Shown: one piece after another, positions 26,164 to 35,047 of the stretch | How the letters are laid out: each line of letters opens with the position of its first letter | Numbering within the stretch: position 1 is the stretch's first letter | From: Gilvimarinus sp. 2_MG-2023 | GTDB taxonomy: Bacteria; Pseudomonadota; Gammaproteobacteria; Pseudomonadales; Cellvibrionaceae | DNA length: 64,000 nucleotides | NCBI RefSeq assembly: GCF_030547685.1 | Contig: NZ_JAUOQM010000044.1 | Location: forward strand, 286,750 to 350,749 | Direction: 5' to 3' | Notes under the pieces: generated by a model | What the model was told of the DNA's origin: nothing | The model's database searches: none | What the model saw: only the letters and a program-made list of their open reading frames with translations | Translations under genes and position numbers: made by a program

Positions 26164-28180
26164 TTCAGTCAACCATCAGAGCGAGGGAGATGGTTCGTTT
26201 CCTGCGACCGATAAATTGATGCTTTCAAACGTGACTCATGAGGTTGAATCGGGAGCTGGCGAAAGCCAGCAACTCGATGATAGCTATAAAGAGTCGTTTT
26301 TGATGATGCTCGCAGAGAAGGCTGATGAGAAGGGAGTGGAACCGGAAAAGTTTTTTTCTCAAGTCCAGCAGTACCTTAAGTTTATGCCCGACTATATCCC
26401 GTCGTTTGATGATGAGCAGACGATAGAAGACGATAGCAGAATGCAAATAGACGCTCATGTGAAGCGTAAGCTTGGTGATGCGTTAGGTGGCTCCATCCCA
26501 AAACCACCACCGGGATTCCGCTATATTAGCGATTCTTTGTATTTTGAGGCAGCCAGCGGCCCTGAAGTGGTGAGCAGTCTCATATTCGCAGGATCGCGCG
26601 GCTACAACGCAGAGACAGGCGAATGGGCTGTTCGTTTAGTTTTTCTAGATCACTCCGGTGATCCTGTCATCATGGATATCCCTGCTCAGCTGATGCAAAA
26701 ACAGGGAGAGCTTGTAAAGCTCTTGCTTAGTAAAGGGTTTCGCATTTTTCGTACAGGAGGTAAAGAGCTCAAAGAGTACCTGATGTCGGTTAACCCCACC
26801 AAGCGAATGCAGGTGTTCCATCGCCAGGGCTTGGTGACCAGCCGGGAAGGTTACCATTATTTCATTCTGAATGGGGAGGTTATAGGAGATGAGGATGCTG
26901 AAATTATGTACCTACCCCAAGGTACAAACGGGTACCGAGCAAATAGCGCTGATAAGGGTACCTTAGACCAATGGAAGGCCAATGTGGCCGCACCATGCAG
27001 CAGAAGCCCAATGTTAATTTTTATGTTGTGCGTAGCCTTCGTGCCTATCATTACAAAGGCATTGGGGCGGTCGAGCTTTGCCGTTGCCTTACACTCTGAG
27101 TCTAGTTCAGGCAAGACGACAGGCTTACAGGTGTGTGCGTCCACTATTGGACCGGGAGGAGATCCCTCCAGAAATCAATTGACCTGTATTAATAATTGCC
27201 GTCATACGAACAACCATCTAGAGGTGGTCGCTCAGGCGTATGATTCACAGCCTCTACTGCTCGATGAGATAGGTATGTCCGAAGGCAAGGATGTAGGGCA
27301 GATGCTTTACATGCTGATTGATGGTCGAGGTAAAGGGCGAATGGGTCCTGGAGCGGGGAGTGGTGCATACCATAGCTGGCATACAATTCCGGTCGTGACC
27401 GGAGAACAGTCGTTCCTGTCGTTTATCCGCGCGAAAGATGGGAGCCTTAAAAATGGTCATATAGCACGTGTGTTAGATATACCGGTGAGCCAAGAGACTA
27501 TGATCGTGCCAGGAGTTGGCCAAACTGGGGCGGCTCTTGCAGATATGATTAAAGAGCAGTGTCTTGAGTATTACGGCACTGCATTCAAGTCGTTTACTAA
27601 AGACTTTATTGATACTGCGACTAAAGAGCACGGGTGGTTCTCTAGCCTAAAAGACGAGCTGGAGACGTTGGCTCAAAGCTTTCGGTCTAAAGTGGATCGT
27701 TCGCATGAGAAGCGTGCAGCAGAGCATTTTGCTGTGATCCGCTTTGCCGGAAAGCTAGCTGTTAACTTTGGTGTGCTACCTTTCTCTCAGGACGGCATCA
27801 TTAATGCTGTTGATACCGCATTTGAAGCCTGGTGTGGCGGCCTAGAGGATAAAGATGAGCTGGAGTATGCGATAGACGGGGTAAGGGAGTACCTGTCTCG
27901 TAACCAACACGCATTTATTAACCCGCAAGCCGATGCTGGAAGCACACGACACCTAGGCTACAAGATGCAAGAGAATGGGGTAGAGTGCTTGGCGTTTGAA
28001 GAGGCCACCTTAGATGGAGTCCTAGACCCTACTATCCGTCGCAATCGGGTGTATTCAAGGCTGCATGAGCAAGGAGCGCTCTTAAAACTGAGTGATGACC
28101 GGTACACAGTACGTCGTACTGTACCCGGCAAGGGAAACCTAAAGCTCATTGTGCTTCGCCTTGATTTTTTGTCTGCTTAG
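26156..28180 (+). CDS. DUF927-domain helicase/primase-like ATPase
   Basis: The start at 26156 has AGGAGG nine bases upstream and gives 674 residues; the frame continues back to 26099 without a site. The N-terminal ~180 residues are acidic. The DUF927 domain follows, with ALHSESSSGKTTGLQV (Walker A), PLLLDEIGMSEGKDVGQMLYMLIDGRGKGR (Walker B and following) and IPVVTGEQSF (sensor). DUF927 proteins are found in satellites and integrative islands and are thought to unwind DNA at the element's own origin. It is the last gene of the AlpA-led operon; a terminator follows at 28196. Confidence 0.85.
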   Translation: MSNSVNHQSEGDGSFPATDKLMLSNVTHEVESGAGESQQLDDSYKESFLMMLAEKADEKGVEPEKFFSQVQQYLKFMPDYIPSFDDEQTIEDDSRMQIDAHVKRKLGDALGGSIPKPPPGFRYISDSLYFEAASGPEVVSSLIFAGSRGYNAETGEWAVRLVFLDHSGDPVIMDIPAQLMQKQGELVKLLLSKGFRIFRTGGKELKEYLMSVNPTKRMQVFHRQGLVTSREGYHYFILNGEVIGDEDAEIMYLPQGTNGYRANSADKGTLDQWKANVAAPCSRSPMLIFMLCVAFVPIITKALGRSSFAVALHSESSSGKTTGLQVCASTIGPGGDPSRNQLTCINNCRHTNNHLEVVAQAYDSQPLLLDEIGMSEGKDVGQMLYMLIDGRGKGRMGPGAGSGAYHSWHTIPVVTGEQSFLSFIRAKDGSLKNGHIARVLDIPVSQETMIVPGVGQTGAALADMIKEQCLEYYGTAFKSFTKDFIDTATKEHGWFSSLKDELETLAQSFRSKVDRSHEKRAAEHFAVIRFAGKLAVNFGVLPFSQDGIINAVDTAFEAWCGGLEDKDELEYAIDGVREYLSRNQHAFINPQADAGSTRHLGYKMQENGVECLAFEEATLDGVLDPTIRRNRVYSRLHEQGALLKLSDDRYTVRRTVPGKGNLKLIVLRLDFLSA

Positions 28181-28195
28181 TCTTTCGTGGGAAAG

Positions 28196-28230
28196 CGGGA
28201 AATCGTGCTTATTGCCGTTTTCCCGTTTTT
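28196..28230 (+). terminator. Terminator of the AlpA-DUF927 operon
   Basis: CGGGAAA (28196-28202) pairs with TTTCCCG (28219-28225), followed by five T residues. It lies 16 bases after the DUF927 stop. Confidence 0.75.
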
Positions 28231-28465
28231 CCGTTCTGTTCTGGGTAATTTAATGATCAGTTATATATATCCGCTTCTACACCTGGACAAATGTTGATCA
28301 AAATTATTGTGAAAACACACAAAAACGCTAGGTATTCTCCCGTGAAGTTATCTAAAACTCACATTGGGCTTATAGGCCATACTTTGGCGCATACTTCCTT
28401 GTTTCCTGCGTGGGTGATCTGTAATATTCCACGAGGCATATAGTATTAGGTTAACTTAGGCTAGG

Positions 28466-28479
28466 ATAGTTATAACTAT
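28466..28479. promoter_or_regulatory. Perfect 14-bp palindrome upstream of BREX
   Basis: ATAGTTATAACTAT is a perfect palindrome about 280 bases before brxF, within the AT-rich region that must hold the BREX promoter. It could be an operator or part of a promoter. No regulator gene is adjacent apart from the AlbA_2 gene within the operon. Confidence 0.4.
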
Positions 28480-28486
28480 ATGCTAC

Positions 28487-28639
28487 ATGAACAATAATGA
28501 GCGGGTGATGACTATTGAGTGTGGCGCATTATCCAGTTGGGGTGGTAGTTTCATTGCTCTTGGTTATGGCGTGGCAAGTGAACACTTCTACCTATCTAGA
28601 TGGCCATTGGTTTTAGTGGGTGGCAAGTCTGTTGGATAG
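28487..28639 (+). CDS. Possible 50-residue leader-like small protein upstream of BREX
   Basis: ATG at 28487 to TAG at 28637-28639 reads MNNNERVMTIECGALSSWGG and continues to ...WPLVLVGGKSVG. It begins eight bases after the palindrome and is the only open frame in the 580-base gap. No ribosome site is clear and no family is recognised. It may be chance. Confidence 0.25.
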   Translation: MNNNERVMTIECGALSSWGGSFIALGYGVASEHFYLSRWPLVLVGGKSVG

Positions 28640-28763
28640 CTCATATTAGTCGTAGGTTTTTACTTGCTATATAAATACAGTGAGGCCGCTCCATTAAATC
28701 GGTCCGAAGCCGGTCGTGAGCGAAGGATTGTTGGGCTATGTTGCAAATTCAGAGGTAGGACTA

Positions 28764-29246
28764 ATGCTGTATCTTTCTAGCTTGGAGGAGGCGTTAGGGC
28801 GCGCAGCGTTAAATCGTACTCGCTTGATATGCATATCCTCTGAACAGGCTGCAAGCAGTAGCTTTGATGACACGCCAAAGTGGAACCTAAACAAGCTGGT
28901 GTCAGAGCATTTGATGTCGACACCAAAATCGGAATGGACTCTGATTTGTACTAGTTATGTAGAAAGTCTTGTCCAACAACAGGTAAGAGGAGTAGTTTTA
29001 CTTATTGGTTTAGAGGTCTTGTTTGACCGCTCTCTCGCGGTAGACCCACTTAAGCTACTAATGAAATGTGCTAGAACGAAAACTATAATTGTGTCTTGGC
29101 CGGGAGAAATAAACTCGAACGGTTTAAGTTACGCAAACGTTAGCCACCCAGAGTATCGAATGTATAAGCCTTCCGAGTTGGATGATGTGATTTTTCTTTC
29201 AGCTGATGCTCAGCTGCATTTGAGGGATATAAATGAAATACGGTGA
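28764..29246 (+). CDS. brxF: BREX type 3 protein BrxF (degenerate P-loop)
   Basis: The ATG at 28764 is preceded by GAGGTAGG; a GTG at 28716 is in frame but has no site. The 160-residue protein follows the BrxF plan known from type 3 BREX: a central region, then [41 protein letters not shown], which matches the Walker-B-like strand and the conserved W-P-G-E ending of the family. At the place where family members carry a Walker A loop, this one reads [14 protein letters not shown] with no GxxxxGKT. It overlaps brxC by 14 bases, as expected for the first gene of the operon. Confidence 0.8.
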   Translation: MLYLSSLEEALGRAALNRTRLICISSEQAASSSFDDTPKWNLNKLVSEHLMSTPKSEWTLICTSYVESLVQQQVRGVVLLIGLEVLFDRSLAVDPLKLLMKCARTKTIIVSWPGEINSNGLSYANVSHPEYRMYKPSELDDVIFLSADAQLHLRDINEIR

Positions 29247-32200
29247 TTTAATACAGTTTGAGCCACTGGAGACTGTGCTTCAGCTCCGAGCTGCAAATGA
29301 CCAGCAAACAGCCTCGAATATGGTAAAAACGTACGTTATCTCGGATGAGATGGCAGAGCGTTTATCAGACATAGTAATTCCCCAGTTACAGTTCGATCAG
29401 CCGATGGACAACAAAGGGGTTCTGGTTGTAGGCAACTACGGTACCGGTAAATCGCATCTGATGTCTGTGGTTTCAAGTATCGCTGAGCATGAGGAGCTAT
29501 TAGCTGATATTAGTCACCCGAAGGTAGCAGAAGCAGCTAAATCTATAGCTGGAAAGTTTAAAGTTATCCGCACAGAAGTCAGTGCTGCATCAGAAATGTC
29601 GTTACGGGACATAGTCACGACGATGTTGACTGAAGAGCTATCCAAAATAGGAGTCGAATACAAATTTCCTCCAGCAGATGAAGTCACCAATCATAAAGCA
29701 TGCTTTGAGGATATGATGGTAGCGTTTCATGCTGTCTACCCGGACCAAGGTCTACTATTTGTAGTCGATGAATTACTGGATTACTTAGATTCTCGTAAAG
29801 ATCAGCAAGTGGTACAAGACTTAGGGTTTATGCGCGAAATCGGTGAGTCCTGCAAAGAGTTACGCTTTAGATATATTGCAGGGATTCAGGAGGCAATATT
29901 TGATAGTCATCGCTTCAAGTTCGTTTCAGATCGACTTCGCCGAGTGAAGGACCGTTTCGAACAAGTGTTTATTGCTCGAAACGATATCAAGTATGTTGTG
30001 GCCGAAAGGCTATTGAAAAAAACGGCAGATCAACAGGCCAACATTCGCGACTATCTGACCCCATTTGCCAAGTTTTATGGAAGCATGAACGAGCGTCTAG
30101 ATGAGTTTGTTAATTTATTTCCAGTGCACCCAGATTATATTGATACCTTTGAGCAAGTTAGCGCTGTAGAAAAACGTCAGATCTTGAAGAGTCTTTCTCG
30201 CAGCATGAAAAGGCTAATGACGCAGAGTGTGCCCAATGATTATCCTGGGTTAGTTGCTTATGATAGCTACTGGAAAGAGTTGAGTGTTGATGCTGGGTAT
30301 CGAACCATTCCAGATATCCGAGAAGTGATTGATGTTAGTAATGTACTGCATGAGCGAGTGAATCGTAGCTTTACCCGTCCGGCTTACCAGAGCATGGCGC
30401 TACGTATAATTGATGCTTTATCATTACATCGTTTGACCGTAAACGACATCCATGCTCCTGTTGGCGCTACGGCTAAAGAGTTGCGTGATTCGCTCTGTTT
30501 ATATCAGCCTGGTATTGAAGATTTGGGCGGTGAGCCTTCAGATGACCTGTTGTCACAAGTAGAGACTGTGCTGCGTGAAATTCACAAAACTGTTAGTGGG
30601 CAGTTTATATCTGTGAATACCGATAACCATCAGTTTTATATCGACCTGAAAAAAACAGATGATTTTGATGCGATTATTGAGCAACGTGCAGAAACTCTAA
30701 GCCCCGAACTATTGAATCGGGCTTATCATCAAGCCCTTAACCATATACTAGAGTGTACAGACTTACAAAAAGCTGAAAACTACAGAGACTTATGGACCAA
30801 TGAAGTTATCTGGTCAGACCGAAATTCTGGCCGTATGGGTTGGCTATTTTTCGGAACGCCTAACGAGCGCAGCACTGCTTACCCCCCAAGAGATTTCTAC
30901 CTGTATTTCATACAGCCTTTTGATGCGCCTAAGATAAAAGATGAGAAGCGCTCGGATGAACTGCAATTTATTCTTTCCAACTACGATAATGATTTTAAGT
31001 CTGCCTTAGAAAATTATGCCGCCGCTATCGACTTGTCAGGAACGGCGTCCGGCCATGCTAAAGCAACCTATGAGGCCAAGGCTACTAGCTTTCAGCGTGA
31101 TATCAATAAGTGGCTGCAGGAGAATATGAATAAGGCCTTTGATGTGGTTTATCAGGGCAAGAAAAAGCCCATGATGGGCTGGATTAAAGGTCAATCTTTA
31201 CGGGATAGAGCTGGACTCGGAACTAATGAGCGCATTAACTTTCGCGATATGGTTAACACCATCTCCGGTATCTGTCTGTCTGGCCACTTTCAAGAATTAG
31301 CTCCCGAATACCCAAAGTTCTCAATATTGGTTACAAATAGAAATCGTGAACAGTACGCCAAAGATTGTTTGCGTGTCATCAGTGGCGGTAATTCTACCAA
31401 GCAAGCAGTAGCGATAATGGATGCGTTGAAGCTATTGGATGGTGATCGAATAGCTCCGGGCCTTTCACCTTACGCACAGTATATTGTGAATAAGTTAAAG
31501 GCCAAAGCGCAAGGTCAGGTGGTTAACCATACCGAACTGTTGGAGGAGGTTAACGGTACAGAGTATCTGGCGCCGGACAACTACCGCTTGGAGAACGAAT
31601 GGACCGCAGTGCTATTAGTAAGCTTGGTGTATAACGGTGATATTGTATTAGCGATACCCGGTAACAAATTTGATGCTTCCAAATTGTCTGAGCTTGCGGC
31701 TACGCCTGTAGCTGATATTGCCGCCTTTAAACATATTGAGCAGCCTAAAGACTGGAATTTGCCAGGGCTGCAAGCATTGTTTGAATTGTTAGATTTAGCG
31801 CCAGGCCTCGCTATTGAAATATCGCAAGGGAAGGATGGCAGTATTGCATCTCTGCAAGATCGGATTGCAAGTAAAATTAAAAAGCTGGTGACGACGATAC
31901 ATAGCCTCAGAGAACAGCTACCGTTCTGGAGCGGAAGTGTGCTCACAGAGGCCGAAGCTGAGCAATACAGGCAGCAGCTAACTGAAACCAAAAACTTTTT
32001 GGAAAGTCTGCAGGCTTACAGTACAGCCGGCAAGCTAAAAAACTTCCGTTATGGCGTTGAGGAGGTCCGTACTCATAAAGCCGGATTGGAACAGCTTGAT
32101 GCTATTGAGCGTTTGCAGCAATTGGTTGAAGAGCTGAGTACGAGGGCTAACTATTTATCCAAGGCTGAGGCGGTATTGCCGTTGAAGCACAAAGACGTCT

Positions 32201-32979
32201 CTGGTTGGCAGGAACGCCTTAAGGCTGTTAGGGCTGATTTACTGCAGGCATTAGGTGATGCTGAGAAGCGGATGAAATCGGGTTTTCAGTCGAGAGCCAT
32301 CAATCAGCTGGCTGAACTTAAAAATGAATACATTCGCTTGTATTCGGCCCTATTCGCCAAGGCCCGTCTGACACTTAACGAGGATAAACGCAAAGCTCAA
32401 TTGCTCAATGATAATCGCATCGACCAATTGCAAGCTTTGAGTACCGTTGATATTTTGCCGAGCAATCAGCTTTCCGAGTTTCGCAATGCCCTGGCGTCGC
32501 TGAAAGCAGCCAGTGCCTTGTCGGAAAAAGACCTTCAGCTAGATCCTGTTCCCAGTCATTCAGGCTTCCAGCCCAACCACGAGGACTTGTCTGTATCTGC
32601 CTCGCAGAAGTTGGAGAACCTGGAAAACAAACTGGATCAGCTAGTTCAAGAGTGGACGCAGACACTACTGGATAACCTTGAAGATCCAGTAACGCATGAC
32701 AGTCTTCACTTGTTGGCCGCTGAAGAGCGTCAGTTAGTCGATGATTTCATTGGTAGTAAATCCCTTCCGTATCCAGTGCACGAGAGTTTTGTAAAGGCTC
32801 TTCGTCAGGTACTGCAAGGCTTGGTTCCTATCGAATTAAGCGGTGATCAAATTCAGCAAGCCTTGTTTGCTCAAGGCTATGCGGCAACTGTAGATCAGCT
32901 TAAATCACGGCTAGATACGTTTTTAGCTGCGCAGTGCCGTGGCCAGGATAAGAGCAAAGTACGAATTGTGCTTAAGTAA
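29233..32979 (+). CDS. brxC: BREX protein BrxC (large AAA+-like P-loop ATPase)
   Basis: 1248 residues, the usual size of BrxC/PglY proteins. A Walker A motif, [13 protein letters not shown] (Gly67 to Ser74), and a Walker B motif, [12 protein letters not shown] (near residue 175), lie in the N-terminal ATPase domain. The long C-terminal half is helical with coiled-coil stretches (about 860-1180). BrxC is essential for BREX phage exclusion and is thought to form the ATP-driven core that works with the methyltransferase and PglZ. Start codon and ribosome site lie inside brxF. The next gene begins ten bases after its stop. Confidence 0.92.
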   Translation: MKYGDLIQFEPLETVLQLRAANDQQTASNMVKTYVISDEMAERLSDIVIPQLQFDQPMDNKGVLVVGNYGTGKSHLMSVVSSIAEHEELLADISHPKVAEAAKSIAGKFKVIRTEVSAASEMSLRDIVTTMLTEELSKIGVEYKFPPADEVTNHKACFEDMMVAFHAVYPDQGLLFVVDELLDYLDSRKDQQVVQDLGFMREIGESCKELRFRYIAGIQEAIFDSHRFKFVSDRLRRVKDRFEQVFIARNDIKYVVAERLLKKTADQQANIRDYLTPFAKFYGSMNERLDEFVNLFPVHPDYIDTFEQVSAVEKRQILKSLSRSMKRLMTQSVPNDYPGLVAYDSYWKELSVDAGYRTIPDIREVIDVSNVLHERVNRSFTRPAYQSMALRIIDALSLHRLTVNDIHAPVGATAKELRDSLCLYQPGIEDLGGEPSDDLLSQVETVLREIHKTVSGQFISVNTDNHQFYIDLKKTDDFDAIIEQRAETLSPELLNRAYHQALNHILECTDLQKAENYRDLWTNEVIWSDRNSGRMGWLFFGTPNERSTAYPPRDFYLYFIQPFDAPKIKDEKRSDELQFILSNYDNDFKSALENYAAAIDLSGTASGHAKATYEAKATSFQRDINKWLQENMNKAFDVVYQGKKKPMMGWIKGQSLRDRAGLGTNERINFRDMVNTISGICLSGHFQELAPEYPKFSILVTNRNREQYAKDCLRVISGGNSTKQAVAIMDALKLLDGDRIAPGLSPYAQYIVNKLKAKAQGQVVNHTELLEEVNGTEYLAPDNYRLENEWTAVLLVSLVYNGDIVLAIPGNKFDASKLSELAATPVADIAAFKHIEQPKDWNLPGLQALFELLDLAPGLAIEISQGKDGSIASLQDRIASKIKKLVTTIHSLREQLPFWSGSVLTEAEAEQYRQQLTETKNFLESLQAYSTAGKLKNFRYGVEEVRTHKAGLEQLDAIERLQQLVEELSTRANYLSKAEAVLPLKHKDVSGWQERLKAVRADLLQALGDAEKRMKSGFQSRAINQLAELKNEYIRLYSALFAKARLTLNEDKRKAQLLNDNRIDQLQALSTVDILPSNQLSEFRNALASLKAASALSEKDLQLDPVPSHSGFQPNHEDLSVSASQKLENLENKLDQLVQEWTQTLLDNLEDPVTHDSLHLLAAEERQLVDDFIGSKSLPYPVHESFVKALRQVLQGLVPIELSGDQIQQALFAQGYAATVDQLKSRLDTFLAAQCRGQDKSKVRIVLK

Positions 32980-32988
32980 GGTGGTGTC

Positions 32989-34884
32989 ATGGATGTAGCG
33001 GAATTAAGGCAGCTAGTAAATAAACCGGAGTGGGCCGATGTCGAGTTAAAAACATCGGCCCGCGCGTTTCCTAAAGATGCAGCCAGTACCCTATGTGCCT
33101 TTGCCAATTGTGGCGGCGGCTATTTGATACTAGGGGTCGATGAGAAAAAACTGCCAGCTATCTCAGGAATTGATAAAGACAAAATAGATGAGGTCCAGGA
33201 CCAATGTCTTGGTTTACTTAAAAATATTCAAAAGTTCAGTAGCCCGCTGGTGTATGACACACCGAGCTTAATTAGTATTGATGGTAAATATGTTCTGGTG
33301 GTACAGATACAGGACAGTAAGCGCCAAAATAAGCCCGTTAAGCTTCGAGAGAAGGGTGGCTGGGTAGCCTATGTTCGTAATGGTGCTAGAGATGAAGTGG
33401 CTAATGATGAAGAATTGGCGCAGATGCTATTGGACGCCAACTGCACCAGTATCACAGATCAGCTATTAGAGCTGAATGTTGAGCAGTGTTTTAATGCCAA
33501 TACCATTAAGTGGTATCGAAAGGTTTTTGAGAGTCGCCACAACCAAAAATATTATGAACTGAACGATCTGGAGTTCCTGGATGATCTGGGGCTAATACGG
33601 GAAGATGGTGAAGAGCTTAAGCCTACCAAAGCAGCAATCTTGATGTTTGGTAGTGAAAAGTCCATTAATCACATTCTAGCCAGAAACGTCGTTGACGCTT
33701 TCTGGTTTTCATCGAACTTTGACGACAGATCTGGTACTACCCGCTGGCAGGATAGAAGGCCCTCAGAGCATGAATCCCTCAACCTTTTTGAAGCATGGCG
33801 AGTACTCGCCGACCGTTACATGTATTGGGCAGAACAACCTTTTGATATTGATGAGAGTAATCTTCACAGGAACAATGAAACTCCGGATTATATCGGTTTT
33901 CGTGAGGCCACGGTCAACCTGTTAGTGCATCAGGATTTTGCTGATCATACCCGTGTGCCTAGGGTCGAGTTCTACAAGGATATCAGTCAATACTGGAACC
34001 CGGGAGATTCACTGGTAGAGCAGGGCCAGATTGCCTCTGGGCAAAGTAAAAGCCGCAATCCAATGGTAATGCAAACCTTCCACCGGATAGGGCTTAGTGA
34101 GCGAGCGGGCTCTGGCATTAAAGAGATTTACCGTAGCTGGCTGCACCTTGATCGCCCAGAGCCTGTGATAGAAAACAGTCGAAGAGAGAAGACCTTTCAA
34201 ATTACCTTGGGCAAGCAGCCGAAAGTATCGCCGCTTCAAGATACTATCCGTGACAAGGTTGGTGTCAATCTTACAGATTTGCAGGCCCGTGTATTTGCTG
34301 CTGTGCTCGGTCAGACAATGACCGTTGAAGCTCTGGCTGAAGAACTCAACGTTAGTACTGCGGATATCTATCCAGCCACTGATTATCTGGCAAGGCAAAG
34401 CCTATTGCAGGCACTGCCTGAAGGGTATCAGGCAATGGATCATTTTACTGAAGCGTTAGCTGATCTCCAACAAGATAGTGCTGCTCAAGCTGCGGAGCGG
34501 CCAAAAGAGACCAAGCTGGACGTGGAATCAAAAAAAAGTGACCAAGCTGGGCCTCTAAATACAGAGGTTAGCACGGAGAAAGTGACCAAGCTGGATGTGG
34601 ATAGTGACCAAGTTGAACGGATACTGTCATCGCTCACCAAAAAGAATCGGGTGCTAATTCAGGCATTTGACGGGCAAATGGGGCTAGCAGCCCTGATGCA
34701 TGTGGTAAATGTCAGCCATAGAACTCACTTTAAAAACAAGCAGTTACAGCCCGTGATTAATCTGGGTATTGTCAGTGAGTTGTACTCAGATAGCCCAAAT
34801 CACCCTAACCAGGCTTACTATCTAACGGATTTGGGGCTCGCCTTGCAGGAAAAGCTTCTGGAAAGTGACCAACCTCAGGCCTAG
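32989..34884 (+). CDS. AlbA_2 (Schlafen-like) DNA-binding ATPase-like regulator inserted in the BREX operon
   Basis: 631 residues. The N-terminal AlbA_2 domain (WADVELKTSARAFPKDAASTLCAFANCGGGYLILGVDEKK) is followed by the usual ATP-binding-regulator middle (RNPMVMQTFHRIGLSERAGSGIKEIYRSW). Two winged-helix-like segments follow (about 425-475 and 540-620), joined by a linker containing TKLDVE, SDQAG, VTKLDVD and SDQV. AlbA_2 proteins bind nucleic acid and often act as transcriptional regulators; a Schlafen-like nuclease role is possible. The six core type 3 BREX genes do not include it, so it is an accessory insertion between brxC and pglX. The linker is built from a DNA repeat listed separately that also continues past the stop codon. 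Confidence 0.85.
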   Translation: MDVAELRQLVNKPEWADVELKTSARAFPKDAASTLCAFANCGGGYLILGVDEKKLPAISGIDKDKIDEVQDQCLGLLKNIQKFSSPLVYDTPSLISIDGKYVLVVQIQDSKRQNKPVKLREKGGWVAYVRNGARDEVANDEELAQMLLDANCTSITDQLLELNVEQCFNANTIKWYRKVFESRHNQKYYELNDLEFLDDLGLIREDGEELKPTKAAILMFGSEKSINHILARNVVDAFWFSSNFDDRSGTTRWQDRRPSEHESLNLFEAWRVLADRYMYWAEQPFDIDESNLHRNNETPDYIGFREATVNLLVHQDFADHTRVPRVEFYKDISQYWNPGDSLVEQGQIASGQSKSRNPMVMQTFHRIGLSERAGSGIKEIYRSWLHLDRPEPVIENSRREKTFQITLGKQPKVSPLQDTIRDKVGVNLTDLQARVFAAVLGQTMTVEALAEELNVSTADIYPATDYLARQSLLQALPEGYQAMDHFTEALADLQQDSAAQAAERPKETKLDVESKKSDQAGPLNTEVSTEKVTKLDVDSDQVERILSSLTKKNRVLIQAFDGQMGLAALMHVVNVSHRTHFKNKQLQPVINLGIVSELYSDSPNHPNQAYYLTDLGLALQEKLLESDQPQA

Positions 34885-34928
34885 CCTGGTCAAAAGTGAC
34901 CAAGCTGGACTGAGAAGTGACCAACCCA
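34507..34928 (+). repeat. Seven-copy imperfect repeat AAGTGACCAAGCTGGA spanning coding and non-coding DNA
   Basis: Copies start at 34507, 34535, 34580, 34602, 34862, 34893 and 34914. Four lie in the 3' part of the AlbA_2 gene, one at its last codons, and two after its stop. The coding copies are read in two frames (SDQ and VTKL/ETKL). The copy at 34893 also forms an inverted repeat with AGCCTGGTCA (34883-34892). This is a candidate operator array. Confidence 0.8.
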
Positions 34929-35047
34929 TTGTTTAAGAAATGGCATAACTCGGCTTAAATAGCAAATACAGAGTATGTTCGCTGAGCAGATTTGGTGGAT
35001 GCCGTCAGCTTGTTAGATGAGCAGGCTGACTAAAAACAATAGCGCCT

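Noticed and set aside
32989-34884. Repeats in the AlbA_2 gene as a protein repeat domain
   Set aside because: The repeats change frame and run past the stop codon, so they are not a protein-level repeat.
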